Shown here: piece after piece, positions 1-5,276 of the stretch | How the letters are laid out: the number at the start of each line of letters is the position of its first letter | How positions within the stretch are numbered: the stretch's first letter is position 1 | Origin: Thermoleophilia bacterium | GTDB taxonomy: Bacteria > Actinomycetota > Thermoleophilia > Gaiellales > Gaiellaceae | Direction of reading: 5' to 3' | Length of the DNA: 6,756 nt | Assembly: GCA_014534155.1 (NCBI GenBank) | Contig: JACVSB010000094.1 | Location: 1 to 6,756, forward strand | Notes under the pieces: model-generated | Told to the model about the DNA's origin: nothing | Databases searched by the model: none | What the model saw: only the letters and a program-made list of their open reading frames with translations | Program-made: the position numbers and the translations under genes

Positions 1-1361
1 GCCTCGAGCCGGTCGCGACGTTTCAGACGCTCGTGCGGCCGCGTCGATCCCTTCCGCCTGAGGTCGCCGACCTCACGGGCATCAGGGAGCGCGACTTGCA
101 CGACGCCCCTTCGCTCGAGACGTCCGTGCGCCGGTTCCTGGCCTGGGCGGGCGACTGCGTCCTCGTCGCCCATAACGCGCGCTTCGACACGGCGTTCCTC
201 GACCGTGCCCTCGAGCGGGTGCACGGCCGGCGTCTCGCGGCGCCCGTGCTCGACACCGTCCCGCTCGCGCGCGCGCTCCTCTCGGCCCGGGTCGCGCGGA
301 CGAGCCTCGCCTCGCTTGCGTACTTCTTCGACACCCCGACGCAGCCGTGCCACCGCGCGCTTCCGGACGCACAGGCGACGGCGGAGGTGCTGGTCGAGCT
401 CGCAGGCCTGGCGCAGGAGCGAGGAGCGCGCACCGTGGGCGACCTCCTCGCGCTCGCGGCGCCGCGGCTTCGCCGCGCCCACGGGAAGCGGGTGCTCACG
501 GCCGGCGCTCCTCACCGCCCGGGCGTGTACCTCTTCCGCGACCGCCACGAGCAGGTCCTGTACGTCGGACGTGCGCGCGACCTCCGCGCGCGGCTGCGCT
601 CGTACTTCGGTTCCGACCGTCAGCGGCCCGCGGTGGAGGCCGCGCTGTCGGCGCTCGAGCGCGTCGAGTGGCGCGTCGTCGGCTCCGAGCTCGAGGCCGC
701 GCTCGAGGAGCTTCGACTCATCCGCACGCTTCGGCCGCCGGCGAACGCCCGCAGCCTTCGCCCCGACCGCTACGTCTACCTGGCGCGGCGCGGCGAGCGC
801 GTCACCGTGACCTCCGTCCCGACCCCGCTCGGGCCGATCCGCAGTCGCCGCCGCGCGGCGCTCGCGGCGAGAGCGCTCGCAGGGGCGGACGCCGACGAGA
901 TTGACGGCCTGGCGCGCGGGGCGCCGCTCCCTCGCCTCTACGCGAGGCTGCGCGCTCTCTCGGAGGCCCTTCGCTACGAGGACGCCGCGCGCTGTCGTGA
1001 CCGCCTGCGAGCGCTCGAGTCGGTCGTCGCGGGCCTCGCGGAGCTGGAACGGCTCCGCGAGCTGCGGACCTGCCTGCTCGCGCCGGCGCGCGAGGAGGAG
1101 TTCGTGCGGGCGTTCTTCGTCGCGGGCGGCCGCGTCGCCGCCTCGCGCCTGCTGCCGCGGCACGCGGGCGCAGCGCTCGAGGCGGACCTCGGCGTTGCCG
1201 CGGCCGAGCGTGCAGCGGGCGCCGTCGGCCCGCTCCACGGGGACGCGGCCGACGAGCTCCTGCTGATCGGATCCTTCCTGCGCCGGCGGCCGCCGGAGCT
1301 CGCGGTCTGCCAGCTGGACAGCCGCCGGATCGAGCGCGCGGTCCTGCGGGCGGCGGCGTAA
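1..1361 (+). CDS. DEDDh exonuclease / GIY-YIG (UvrC/Cho-like) nuclease fusion, 5' truncated
   Basis: The reading frame is open from base 3 to the TAA at 1359-1361, so the start and exonuclease motif I lie upstream of the window. The first visible residues (FQTLVRP then PPEVADLTGI) are typical of a DnaQ/epsilon-type 3'-5' exonuclease just after motif I. Exo II is HNARFD at 171-188 and Exo III is HRALPD at 351-368, the H-x4-D spacing of the DEDDh class. A GIY-YIG nuclease domain follows: GVYLF at 522-536, LYVGRARDLRARLRSYF at about 558-608, and SELEAALEE at about 684-710, corresponding to the Glu-containing stretch of UvrC. A UVR-like helix pair (LRALSEALRYEDAARCRDRL) lies at about 948-1007; in UvrB and UvrC this motif mediates protein contact. 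The same domain order is known in actinobacterial proteins such as M. tuberculosis Rv2191. The likely role is DNA repair or processing, but the exact substrate is unknown. No UvrC-type C-terminal RNase H or HhH domains are recognisable, so it is not UvrC itself. Confidence 0.92.
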   Translation, partial: LEPVATFQTLVRPRRSLPPEVADLTGIRERDLHDAPSLETSVRRFLAWAGDCVLVAHNARFDTAFLDRALERVHGRRLAAPVLDTVPLARALLSARVARTSLASLAYFFDTPTQPCHRALPDAQATAEVLVELAGLAQERGARTVGDLLALAAPRLRRAHGKRVLTAGAPHRPGVYLFRDRHEQVLYVGRARDLRARLRSYFGSDRQRPAVEAALSALERVEWRVVGSELEAALEELRLIRTLRPPANARSLRPDRYVYLARRGERVTVTSVPTPLGPIRSRRRAALAARALAGADADEIDGLARGAPLPRLYARLRALSEALRYEDAARCRDRLRALESVVAGLAELERLRELRTCLLAPAREEEFVRAFFVAGGRVAASRLLPRHAGAALEADLGVAAAERAAGAVGPLHGDAADELLLIGSFLRRRPPELAVCQLDSRRIERAVLRAAA

Positions 1362-1364
1362 GCT
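1359..1364 (+). promoter_or_regulatory. Candidate -10 box of a leaderless pyrF promoter
   Basis: TAAGCT fits the TANNNT -10 pattern and lies 7 nt before the pyrF ATG, with no Shine-Dalgarno-like sequence between them. Transcription starting about 7 nt after the box would begin at or next to the ATG, giving a leaderless mRNA. The box overlaps the TAA stop of the upstream nuclease gene. I find no convincing -35 at 16-18 nt upstream. Part of the match is forced by the stop codon itself, so this is an inference. Confidence 0.4.
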
Positions 1365-1371
1365 CCGGCCC

Positions 1372-2301
1372 ATGGAGCAGGGCCTCGACGCGCCGCCGCG
1401 TGCGACGACGCGCCGCTTTGCCGATCGCGTGGCCGACGCCGTCGAGCGCAAGCGAAGCCAGGTCGTCGTCGGTCTCGACCCGCGAGCGGAGCTTCTGCCC
1501 GTCGAGCTTCGCGGCCAGGCACGACTCGGCCGCGAAGCTGCCGCGGACGCGTGCCGCCGCTTCTGCTGCGGCCTGATCGACGCGGTCGCCCCTTACGTGG
1601 TCGGGGCGAAGCTCCAGCTCGCGTTCTTCGAGGCGCTCGGGGCGGACGGGTTCGCGGCGTTCGAGGACGTCTGCGCGTACGCACGCCGGGCCGGCCTCCT
1701 CGTCGTGGCCGACGGAAAGCGCGGCGACATCGGCTCCACGGCGCGCGCGTACGCCGACGCGTTCCTCGAGCGCGACGAGGAGGGAGCGACGCGTGTGGAC
1801 GCGCTGACCGTGAACCCGTACCTCGGAAGCGACTCGGTCGAGCCGCTCGTCGCGGCGTGCCGGCGCTCGGGAACCGGGATCTTCTGTCTCGTCAAGACCT
1901 CGAACGGCGGGAGCGCCGACGTGCAGGAGCTCGCGCTCTCCGACGGTCGCCGCGTCTGGCACCAGGTGGCAGAGCTCGTGGCGGCCTGGGGTGAGGACAT
2001 CGTCGGCGAGCGCGGGCTCTCGAGCGTCGGCGCCGTCGTCGGTGCCACGTACCCGCGCGCGATCGGCGAGGCCCGCCGCTTGATGCCGCAGGCGATCCTG
2101 CTCCTGCCGGGCATCGGCGCGCAGGGCGCGTCGGCGGCCGACGTCGCGCGCGCCTTCACGAGCGGCCCTGCCAGCGCGCTCGTCCCGGTCTCTCGGAGCA
2201 TGATCTACGCGTTTCGCGTGGACGGGGCCGACTGGCGCTCGGCGGCCGCCGCACAGGCGGCGCGGCTTCGCCGCGAGGTCTGGGCGGCGTCAGGCTGGTG
2301 A
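1372..2301 (+). CDS. pyrF: Orotidine 5'-phosphate decarboxylase (type 2 PyrF)
   Basis: This 309-aa enzyme catalyses the last step of de novo UMP synthesis, OMP to UMP + CO2, in the cytosol. VGLDP (residues 33-37) begins the TIM barrel. The catalytic DGKRGDIGSTA (residues 114-124) supplies the Asp-Lys-Asp network (D114, K116, D119). VNPYLG (148-153) and PGIGAQG (246-252) are barrel loops, and SRSM (284-287) carries the Arg expected to bind the phosphate. The length and the DxKRxDIxST form match the longer type 2 subfamily typical of actinobacteria rather than the roughly 230-aa type 1 enzymes. The ATG is chosen because it is the first start after the upstream stop and has a TANNNT box 7 nt before it; the first 15 or so residues before RFADRV are not conserved family sequence. 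The next gene overlaps its stop by 4 bases. No other pyrimidine gene is visible in the window. Confidence 0.96.
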   Translation: MEQGLDAPPRATTRRFADRVADAVERKRSQVVVGLDPRAELLPVELRGQARLGREAAADACRRFCCGLIDAVAPYVVGAKLQLAFFEALGADGFAAFEDVCAYARRAGLLVVADGKRGDIGSTARAYADAFLERDEEGATRVDALTVNPYLGSDSVEPLVAACRRSGTGIFCLVKTSNGGSADVQELALSDGRRVWHQVAELVAAWGEDIVGERGLSSVGAVVGATYPRAIGEARRLMPQAILLLPGIGAQGASAADVARAFTSGPASALVPVSRSMIYAFRVDGADWRSAAAAQAARLRREVWAASGW

Positions 2302-2648
2302 GAGACGATGAGGTTCGGTATTCCTGGGTGCCTCGCGTCCTCGCGCCGCTTGCCTTCTTCACGGCGGCGACGGTCCTCGTCGTGCTCGTGAACAGCTCGC
2401 TGAAGGCGGATCCGGAGAGGGGAACCGGCGCAACGACCCCTGCCGGGGCGAGCGCGCGCGGAACGAGCGACGAGACCACGACGGGCCGAGCCGGGAAGCG
2501 GCAGCGCCGCTTCTACCGCATCAAGGAAGGCGACACACTCGAGGCCGTCGCAGCGCGGTTCGACACGACCGTCGACGACCTGCTGCGCCTGAACCGGGGG
2601 ATCGACGCGACGACGCTGACGCCAGGCCAGCGCATCCGCGTGCGCTAG
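2298..2648 (+). CDS. Small membrane-anchored LysM-domain protein
   Basis: The protein has 116 aa. A short N-terminus (MRDDEVRYSWVPR) is followed by one hydrophobic segment at about residues 14-33 (VLAPLAFFTAATVLVVLVNS). Next comes a Thr/Gly/Arg-rich linker (about 34-68), then one C-terminal LysM domain (about 70-116). Conserved LysM features are YRIKEGDTLEAVAARF, the LLRLNRGID helix and TPGQRIRV. LysM domains bind N-acetylglucosamine-containing glycans, usually peptidoglycan. The predicted topology is cytoplasmic N-terminus with the LysM domain outside on the wall. No catalytic domain is present, so a scaffolding or wall-tethering role is inferred. The GTG start overlaps the pyrF stop as GTGA, implying co-transcription and translational coupling; no Shine-Dalgarno is visible. 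A later in-frame GTG at 2328 would still keep the membrane segment. Confidence 0.85.
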   Translation: MRDDEVRYSWVPRVLAPLAFFTAATVLVVLVNSSLKADPERGTGATTPAGASARGTSDETTTGRAGKRQRRFYRIKEGDTLEAVAARFDTTVDDLLRLNRGIDATTLTPGQRIRVR

Positions 2649-2965
2649 CTCGCGCGCTCGCGCTCGCGCGCGATCCGCCTGGCGACGTGGACGCCGGCGA
2701 GCGCCACCGTCATCAGCGGGTTTCCGAGCGAGCGGACGCGAACGGAGCCGGCTTGCGCCTCGCGCTCGCGCCGCGGGATCATCAGGTTCCGCGGAGGGGC
2801 GCCGAGCGAGACGATCCGCTCCCGGCCCCCTCGCTCCTCTCCGCCCCAGAGGAAGACTCGCGTCGGCCGCAGCTCGAACCCGCCGAGCGCGCCGAGCTGG
2901 ATCTCGAGCGAGCGCTCGACTCCCCGCCTGCGCGGGGGCTTCCCTCTCCGCTCGACTTCTTCCAC
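2645..2965 (-). CDS. Conserved-looking hypothetical protein, 106 aa, function unknown
   Basis: I do not recognise a family. It is called a gene because, read on the minus strand from the GTG at 2965 to the TAG at 2647-2645, nearly every codon ends in G or C, as in neighbouring genes. It also fills an otherwise empty gap exactly, and a TAGAAT box sits 8 nt before the GTG. The protein is basic: a charged N-terminus (Arg/Lys/Pro-rich, residues 5-18), a central part with ELRPTRVFLWGGEE (31-44) and IVSLGAPPRNLMIPRRE (51-67), then a short hydrophobic stretch (about 83-95, PLMTVALAGVHVA) and a tail of Arg/Glu repeats. There is no Cys, no signal peptide and no clear full-length transmembrane helix. 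The frame stays open upstream to 3211, but that part overlaps the carboxypeptidase gene and reads as low-complexity Arg/Gly, so it is rejected. Its stop shares CTAG with the LysM gene stop. Confidence 0.62.
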   Translation of the reverse strand: MEEVERRGKPPRRRGVERSLEIQLGALGGFELRPTRVFLWGGEERGGRERIVSLGAPPRNLMIPRREREAQAGSVRVRSLGNPLMTVALAGVHVARRIARERERAS

Positions 2966-2973
2966 TGCACCGC

Positions 2974-2979
2974 ATTCTA
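2974..2979 (-). promoter_or_regulatory. Candidate -10 box (TAGAAT) for the minus-strand hypothetical gene
   Basis: On the minus strand TAGAAT matches the TATAAT consensus at 5 of 6 positions and is unusually AT-rich for this window. It lies exactly 8 nt before the GTG at 2965, so transcription would start at or next to the start codon (leaderless). No good -35 hexamer is visible at 16-18 nt upstream. The box also supports the choice of start for this gene. Confidence 0.5.
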
Positions 2980-2993
2980 GGCTCGAGCGGCGG

Positions 2994-2999
2994 TACCCT
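2994..2999 (+). promoter_or_regulatory. Candidate -10 box (TACCCT) for the carboxypeptidase gene
   Basis: TACCCT within GGTACCCT fits TANNNT and lies exactly 8 nt before the GTG at 3008. No Shine-Dalgarno precedes that GTG, so a leaderless transcript is the simplest reading. It argues against the in-frame TTG at 2999, which would overlap the box. The expected -35 position (about 2971-2976) does not resemble TTGACA and falls on the -10 region of the divergent gene. Confidence 0.42.
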
Positions 3000-3007
3000 T
3001 GCCGTCC

Positions 3008-4150
3008 GTGCGGGGCCGAGTCCTCCTGCTGGCCGCGCTGACGCTCCTCGCTCCCGCGCCCGCGCTTGCGTCCGCGCCGCCGGCCGTATCGGCGCCGGCG
3101 TACCTGGTCGCCGGTCCGAGTGGGGACGTCCTGGCCCAGCGCGCGGCGGGTGAGCGGCGCGCGCCCGCGAGCATCACGAAGCTGATGACGGCGGTCGTCA
3201 CCCTGGAGCACGCGCGGCCGGGAGAGACGGTCACTGTGCCGGCGATCGCCTCAGGAGTGGGGGAGTCCTCGATTCGCCTGCGCGCGGGCGAGCTCCTCTC
3301 CGTCCGCGAGCTGCTCGCCGCCGCGCTGATCCAGAGCGCGAACGACGCTGCCTACGCGCTCGCCGCCCACGTCGGCAGGGGGAACGTCGCGCGCTTCGTG
3401 CGCATGATGAACGCGAAGGCTCGCAAACTCGGCCTTGCGGATTCTCGCTTCGTCCGCCCCGACGGCCTGGACGCGCCCGGCCACTACATGTCCGCGAAGG
3501 ACGTGCTCGTGCTGGCACGCGCCGCCCTCAAGCGGCCCCTCGTGCGCCAGCTCGTCCGGAAGCGCAGCGCGCGGATCGCAGGAGGGCGCGTCCTCTCGAC
3601 CTGGAACGACCTACTGGGATCGTTCCGCGGGCTTCTCGGGGTGAAGACGGGGCACACGGCCCGGGCGGGCTGGTGCGAGGTCGCGTTCGCGCGCCGGGAC
3701 GGTGTCGGGGTCTGGGCGGTCGTCCTCGGAAGCCGCGACCGGGCGCGGCGGAACCGTGACCTCGCCAGGCTCCTGAACTGGGGCTTCGCGCAGTACGTCC
3801 GCGTGCAGGCGATCGCGCGAGGCCGGACCTACGCGACAGCGAGCGTGCCGTTCTCCGACGACCCGCTCCCGCTCGTCGCCCGAGCGCGCTCGCACGTGAC
3901 CGTTCGCAAGGACGCGCCTCTCGTCGAGGAGGTCATCGCGCCCGTGGTCGTCCGGGCTCCCGTCCGGCGCGGCGAGCGGGTCGGGCTCGTCCTCGTCCGC
4001 GAGGGGCGCCGCACGGTCGCGCGCAGCCCTCTCGTCGCTGCTCGCGAGGTCAGGGCACCGAGCTTCGCCGCTCGCGCGGGGTGGTACGCTGGGCGGGCGG
4101 TCGACGAGGGGCGGAGGATGCTGCGCGACCTCTTCGGAGCGGTCCTGTGA
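3008..4150 (+). CDS. D-alanyl-D-alanine carboxypeptidase (peptidase S11, DacA/PBP5-like)
   Basis: This 380-aa secreted penicillin-binding protein is expected to remove the terminal D-Ala from peptidoglycan pentapeptides, limiting cross-linking. An N-terminal signal peptide (MRGRVLLLAALTLLAPAPALA) probably ends at ALA|SA, after residue 21. The three active-site motifs of the family are intact: S55-I-T-K58 (nucleophile and base), S110-A-N112, and K213-T-G215. The S11 signature region RPDGLD-x5-HYMSAKD is at about 150-165. Residues from about 255 to 345 form a beta-rich region in the place of the PBP5 C-terminal domain. The last 30 or so residues (GWYAGRAVDEGRRMLRDLF) could form an amphipathic membrane anchor as in PBP5. 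The GTG at 3008 is preferred over the in-frame TTG at 2999 (3 residues longer), because a -10-like box ends at 2999. The stop overlaps the kinase start as GTGA. Confidence 0.94.
   Translation: MRGRVLLLAALTLLAPAPALASAPPAVSAPAYLVAGPSGDVLAQRAAGERRAPASITKLMTAVVTLEHARPGETVTVPAIASGVGESSIRLRAGELLSVRELLAAALIQSANDAAYALAAHVGRGNVARFVRMMNAKARKLGLADSRFVRPDGLDAPGHYMSAKDVLVLARAALKRPLVRQLVRKRSARIAGGRVLSTWNDLLGSFRGLLGVKTGHTARAGWCEVAFARRDGVGVWAVVLGSRDRARRNRDLARLLNWGFAQYVRVQAIARGRTYATASVPFSDDPLPLVARARSHVTVRKDAPLVEEVIAPVVVRAPVRRGERVGLVLVREGRRTVARSPLVAAREVRAPSFAARAGWYAGRAVDEGRRMLRDLFGAVL
4136..4139 (+). promoter_or_regulatory. Shine-Dalgarno site for the sugar kinase, inside the carboxypeptidase gene
   Basis: GGAG lies 7 nt before the GTG at 4147. 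It is one of the few convincing ribosome-binding sites in the window, and it fits a gene translated from the middle of an mRNA. A GGTACGCT element at 4083-4090, also inside the carboxypeptidase gene, resembles the GGTAC-type box at 2992-2999 and could be an internal promoter. It also simply encodes Trp-Tyr-Ala, so that is weak. Confidence 0.5.
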
Positions 4151-5106
4151 TCGTTACGGTGACGCTCAACGCGGCCATGGACCGGACGCTGCTCGTGCCG
4201 AACTTCCAGCTCGGGCAACGGCATCGGGCGAGCGTCGGCTTCGCGAGCGCCGGCGGGAAGGGGTTGAACGTCGCCCGGGCGCTTCGCAACCTCGGCGTGC
4301 CCGTCGTCTGCACGGGGCTCGTGGGCGGCCGCAACGGCGCCCAGATCGTGGACGACCTGACGAACGACGGGATCCTGAACGACTTCGTGCGCATTCGCGA
4401 GGAGTCGCGAACCTCGGTTGCCGTGTTGGATCCGATCTCGGACCAGTACACGGAGATCAACGAATGGGGGCCGCAGGTCGGCGACGACGAGCTCGGCACG
4501 CTTCGCGAGAAGCTTGCGTACTTGACGCAGGGAGCCGAGTTCGTCGTGCTCGCCGGATCGCTTCCGCGCGGCGTCGACGAGGGCGTCTACGCGGAGACGA
4601 TCCGCGAGCTCAACCGGCGAGGGGTCCGGAGCGCGCTCGACGCCGAGGGTGAGCCGCTCCGCCTCGGAGTCCGCGCGGAGCCGCACCTGGTCTCGCCGAA
4701 CGTGGCCGAAGCCGAAGCGCTCGTCGGCCACGAGTTCAACGACGAGGACGACCTCGCCTCCGCGCTGGACGAGATCGCGGGCGCCGGCGCGCGCAACGTG
4801 CTCATCACGCTCGAGACCGGTTGCTACGCGCTCGTTCGCGAGGGGGGCGAGGAGGTCCGCGTGCGCGCCCGCGTCCCGCGCCTCGAAGCGGTCTCGAAGA
4901 TCGGCGCCGGGGACACGCTCCTGGCCGGCTTCCTGGCGGCGCGGGTGACGGGCAGGGACGCCGAGGAATCCGTCCGGGCCGGAGTCGCGGCAGGCGCTGC
5001 CTCGGTTCTCGAGCCGGGGCCCGGCCGCCTCGACGGCCGCGAGCTCTCCCGCGTGTCGGCGCTCGTCGACGTCGAGCCTCTCGACCGCGTCACGCAGGAC
5101 GCCTAG
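4147..5106 (+). CDS. PfkB-family sugar kinase (1-phosphofructokinase / FruK-LacC type)
   Basis: This 319-aa cytosolic ATP-dependent kinase belongs to the ribokinase/PfkB fold. The N-terminus MIVTVTLNAAMDRTL is typical of the 1-phosphofructokinase / tagatose-6-phosphate kinase branch. PfkB signature 1 is GGKGLNVARALRNLG (residues 36-50). AGSLPRG (136-142), LDAEGEPLRLG (164-174) and SPNVAEAE (183-190) follow. Signature 2, KIGAGDTLLAGF (251-262), contains the catalytic base D256 and the anion hole. The Lys often found before PN in FruK is Ser here. The substrate cannot be fixed from sequence: fructose-1-phosphate, fructose-6-phosphate or tagatose-6-phosphate are all possible, and no PTS permease gene is adjacent. 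The frame continues upstream to 4081, but the GTG at 4147 gives the canonical N-terminus, has a GGAG site 7 nt upstream and makes a GTGA overlap with the preceding gene. Confidence 0.9.
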   Translation: MIVTVTLNAAMDRTLLVPNFQLGQRHRASVGFASAGGKGLNVARALRNLGVPVVCTGLVGGRNGAQIVDDLTNDGILNDFVRIREESRTSVAVLDPISDQYTEINEWGPQVGDDELGTLREKLAYLTQGAEFVVLAGSLPRGVDEGVYAETIRELNRRGVRSALDAEGEPLRLGVRAEPHLVSPNVAEAEALVGHEFNDEDDLASALDEIAGAGARNVLITLETGCYALVREGGEEVRVRARVPRLEAVSKIGAGDTLLAGFLAARVTGRDAEESVRAGVAAGAASVLEPGPGRLDGRELSRVSALVDVEPLDRVTQDA

Positions 5107-5157
5107 CACCACCCTGACCGGTGCGGCGCGGCCTCCCGTTTCGCCTCGGCGCGGCCC

Positions 5158-5186
5158 CTGGTACCGTCGGCCGGCCCTGCTACAGT
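5158..5186 (+). promoter_or_regulatory. Candidate promoter of the guaB3-guaA unit
   Basis: TACAGT at 5181-5186 fits the -10 pattern TANNNT. Seventeen nt upstream, CTGGTA at 5158-5163 matches TTGACA at 3 of 6 positions. The -10 lies 8 nt before an ATG at 5195, the same spacing as at the two starts around 2965-3008. It is the best promoter candidate in the 170-bp gap after the kinase gene. The preceding stretch 5107-5157 holds no clear rho-independent terminator: there is no strong stem with a T tract, only GC-rich sequence with a 10-bp direct repeat. Confidence 0.42.
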
Positions 5187-5194
5187 CCGGCCGC

Positions 5195-5275
5195 ATGCGA
5201 GCGCGGGCGTACGCGTCCCGGGGAGCGCCGAAGCGACGGGATCTTGCCCCCGCTTTGCGCGCCTGCGGGGGTTAG
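5195..5275 (+). CDS. Possible leader ORF upstream of guaB3 (26 aa)
   Basis: The ATG at 5195 opens a 26-codon frame ending with TAG at 5273-5275, one base before the guaB3 GTG at 5277. It is in a different frame from guaB3. The ATG sits 8 nt after a TACAGT box, so a transcript from that box would be leaderless for this ORF. The peptide begins MRARAYASRGAPKRRD and is Arg/Ala-rich with no recognisable domain. Ribosomes finishing here would stop on top of the guaB3 start and run through the hairpin at 5247-5271, suggesting a role in coupling translation rather than a functional peptide. A 26-codon frame can occur by chance in GC-rich DNA, so confidence is limited. Confidence 0.35.
   Translation: MRARAYASRGAPKRRDLAPALRACGG
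5247..5271 (+). promoter_or_regulatory. Hairpin covering the guaB3 ribosome-binding site
   Basis: CCCCCGC (5247-5253) pairs perfectly with GCGGGGG (5265-5271) around an 11-nt loop. The 3' arm contains GGGGG at 5267-5271, which ends 5 nt before the GTG at 5277 and is the only Shine-Dalgarno-like tract there. No T run follows, so it is not an intrinsic terminator. When folded it would hide the ribosome-binding site, and translation of the overlapping leader ORF would open it. The base pairing is seen; the regulatory role is inferred. Confidence 0.45.
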
Positions 5276-5276
5276 C

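Noticed and set aside
802..1962. Minus-strand open frame of 386 codons across the nuclease and pyrF genes
   Set aside because: It crosses two solid plus-strand genes and has a low-complexity Arg/Ala/Pro translation.
2205..2975. Minus-strand frame of 256 codons starting with an ATG near the TAGAAT box
   Set aside because: The ATG overlaps the -10-like box. The frame runs antisense through the LysM gene and into pyrF, and the translation is Arg/Ala-rich without the codon bias seen in the chosen frame.
2687..2980. Plus-strand frame of 97 codons between the LysM and carboxypeptidase genes
   Set aside because: Its translation is charged and low-complexity, and third-position GC bias favours the minus-strand frame.
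2999..3001. TTG as the carboxypeptidase start, adding 3 residues
   Set aside because: The GTG at 3008 is a commoner start, still gives a full signal peptide, and sits 8 nt after a TACCCT box that the TTG would overlap. It remains possible.
5124..5156. Direct repeat CGGCGCGGCC at 5124-5133 and 5147-5156
   Set aside because: Short GC-only repeats are expected by chance in this composition, and no third copy or symmetry suggests an operator.
3829..5196. Minus-strand open frame of 455 codons opposite the carboxypeptidase and kinase genes
   Set aside because: It is a shadow in GC-rich DNA. The plus strand carries two genes with complete catalytic motifs here, and the minus translation is Arg/Asp/Val-rich with no domain.
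5247..5271. The CCCCCGC/GCGGGGG hairpin as a rho-independent terminator of the kinase gene
   Set aside because: No T tract follows and it abuts the guaB3 start, so a ribosome-site hairpin is more plausible.
5121..5276. N-terminal extension of guaB3 by 52 codons
   Set aside because: The extension is Arg/Pro/Cys-rich, unlike the family, whose proteins begin near [10 protein letters not shown]. It would also place the promoter candidate and hairpin inside the gene.
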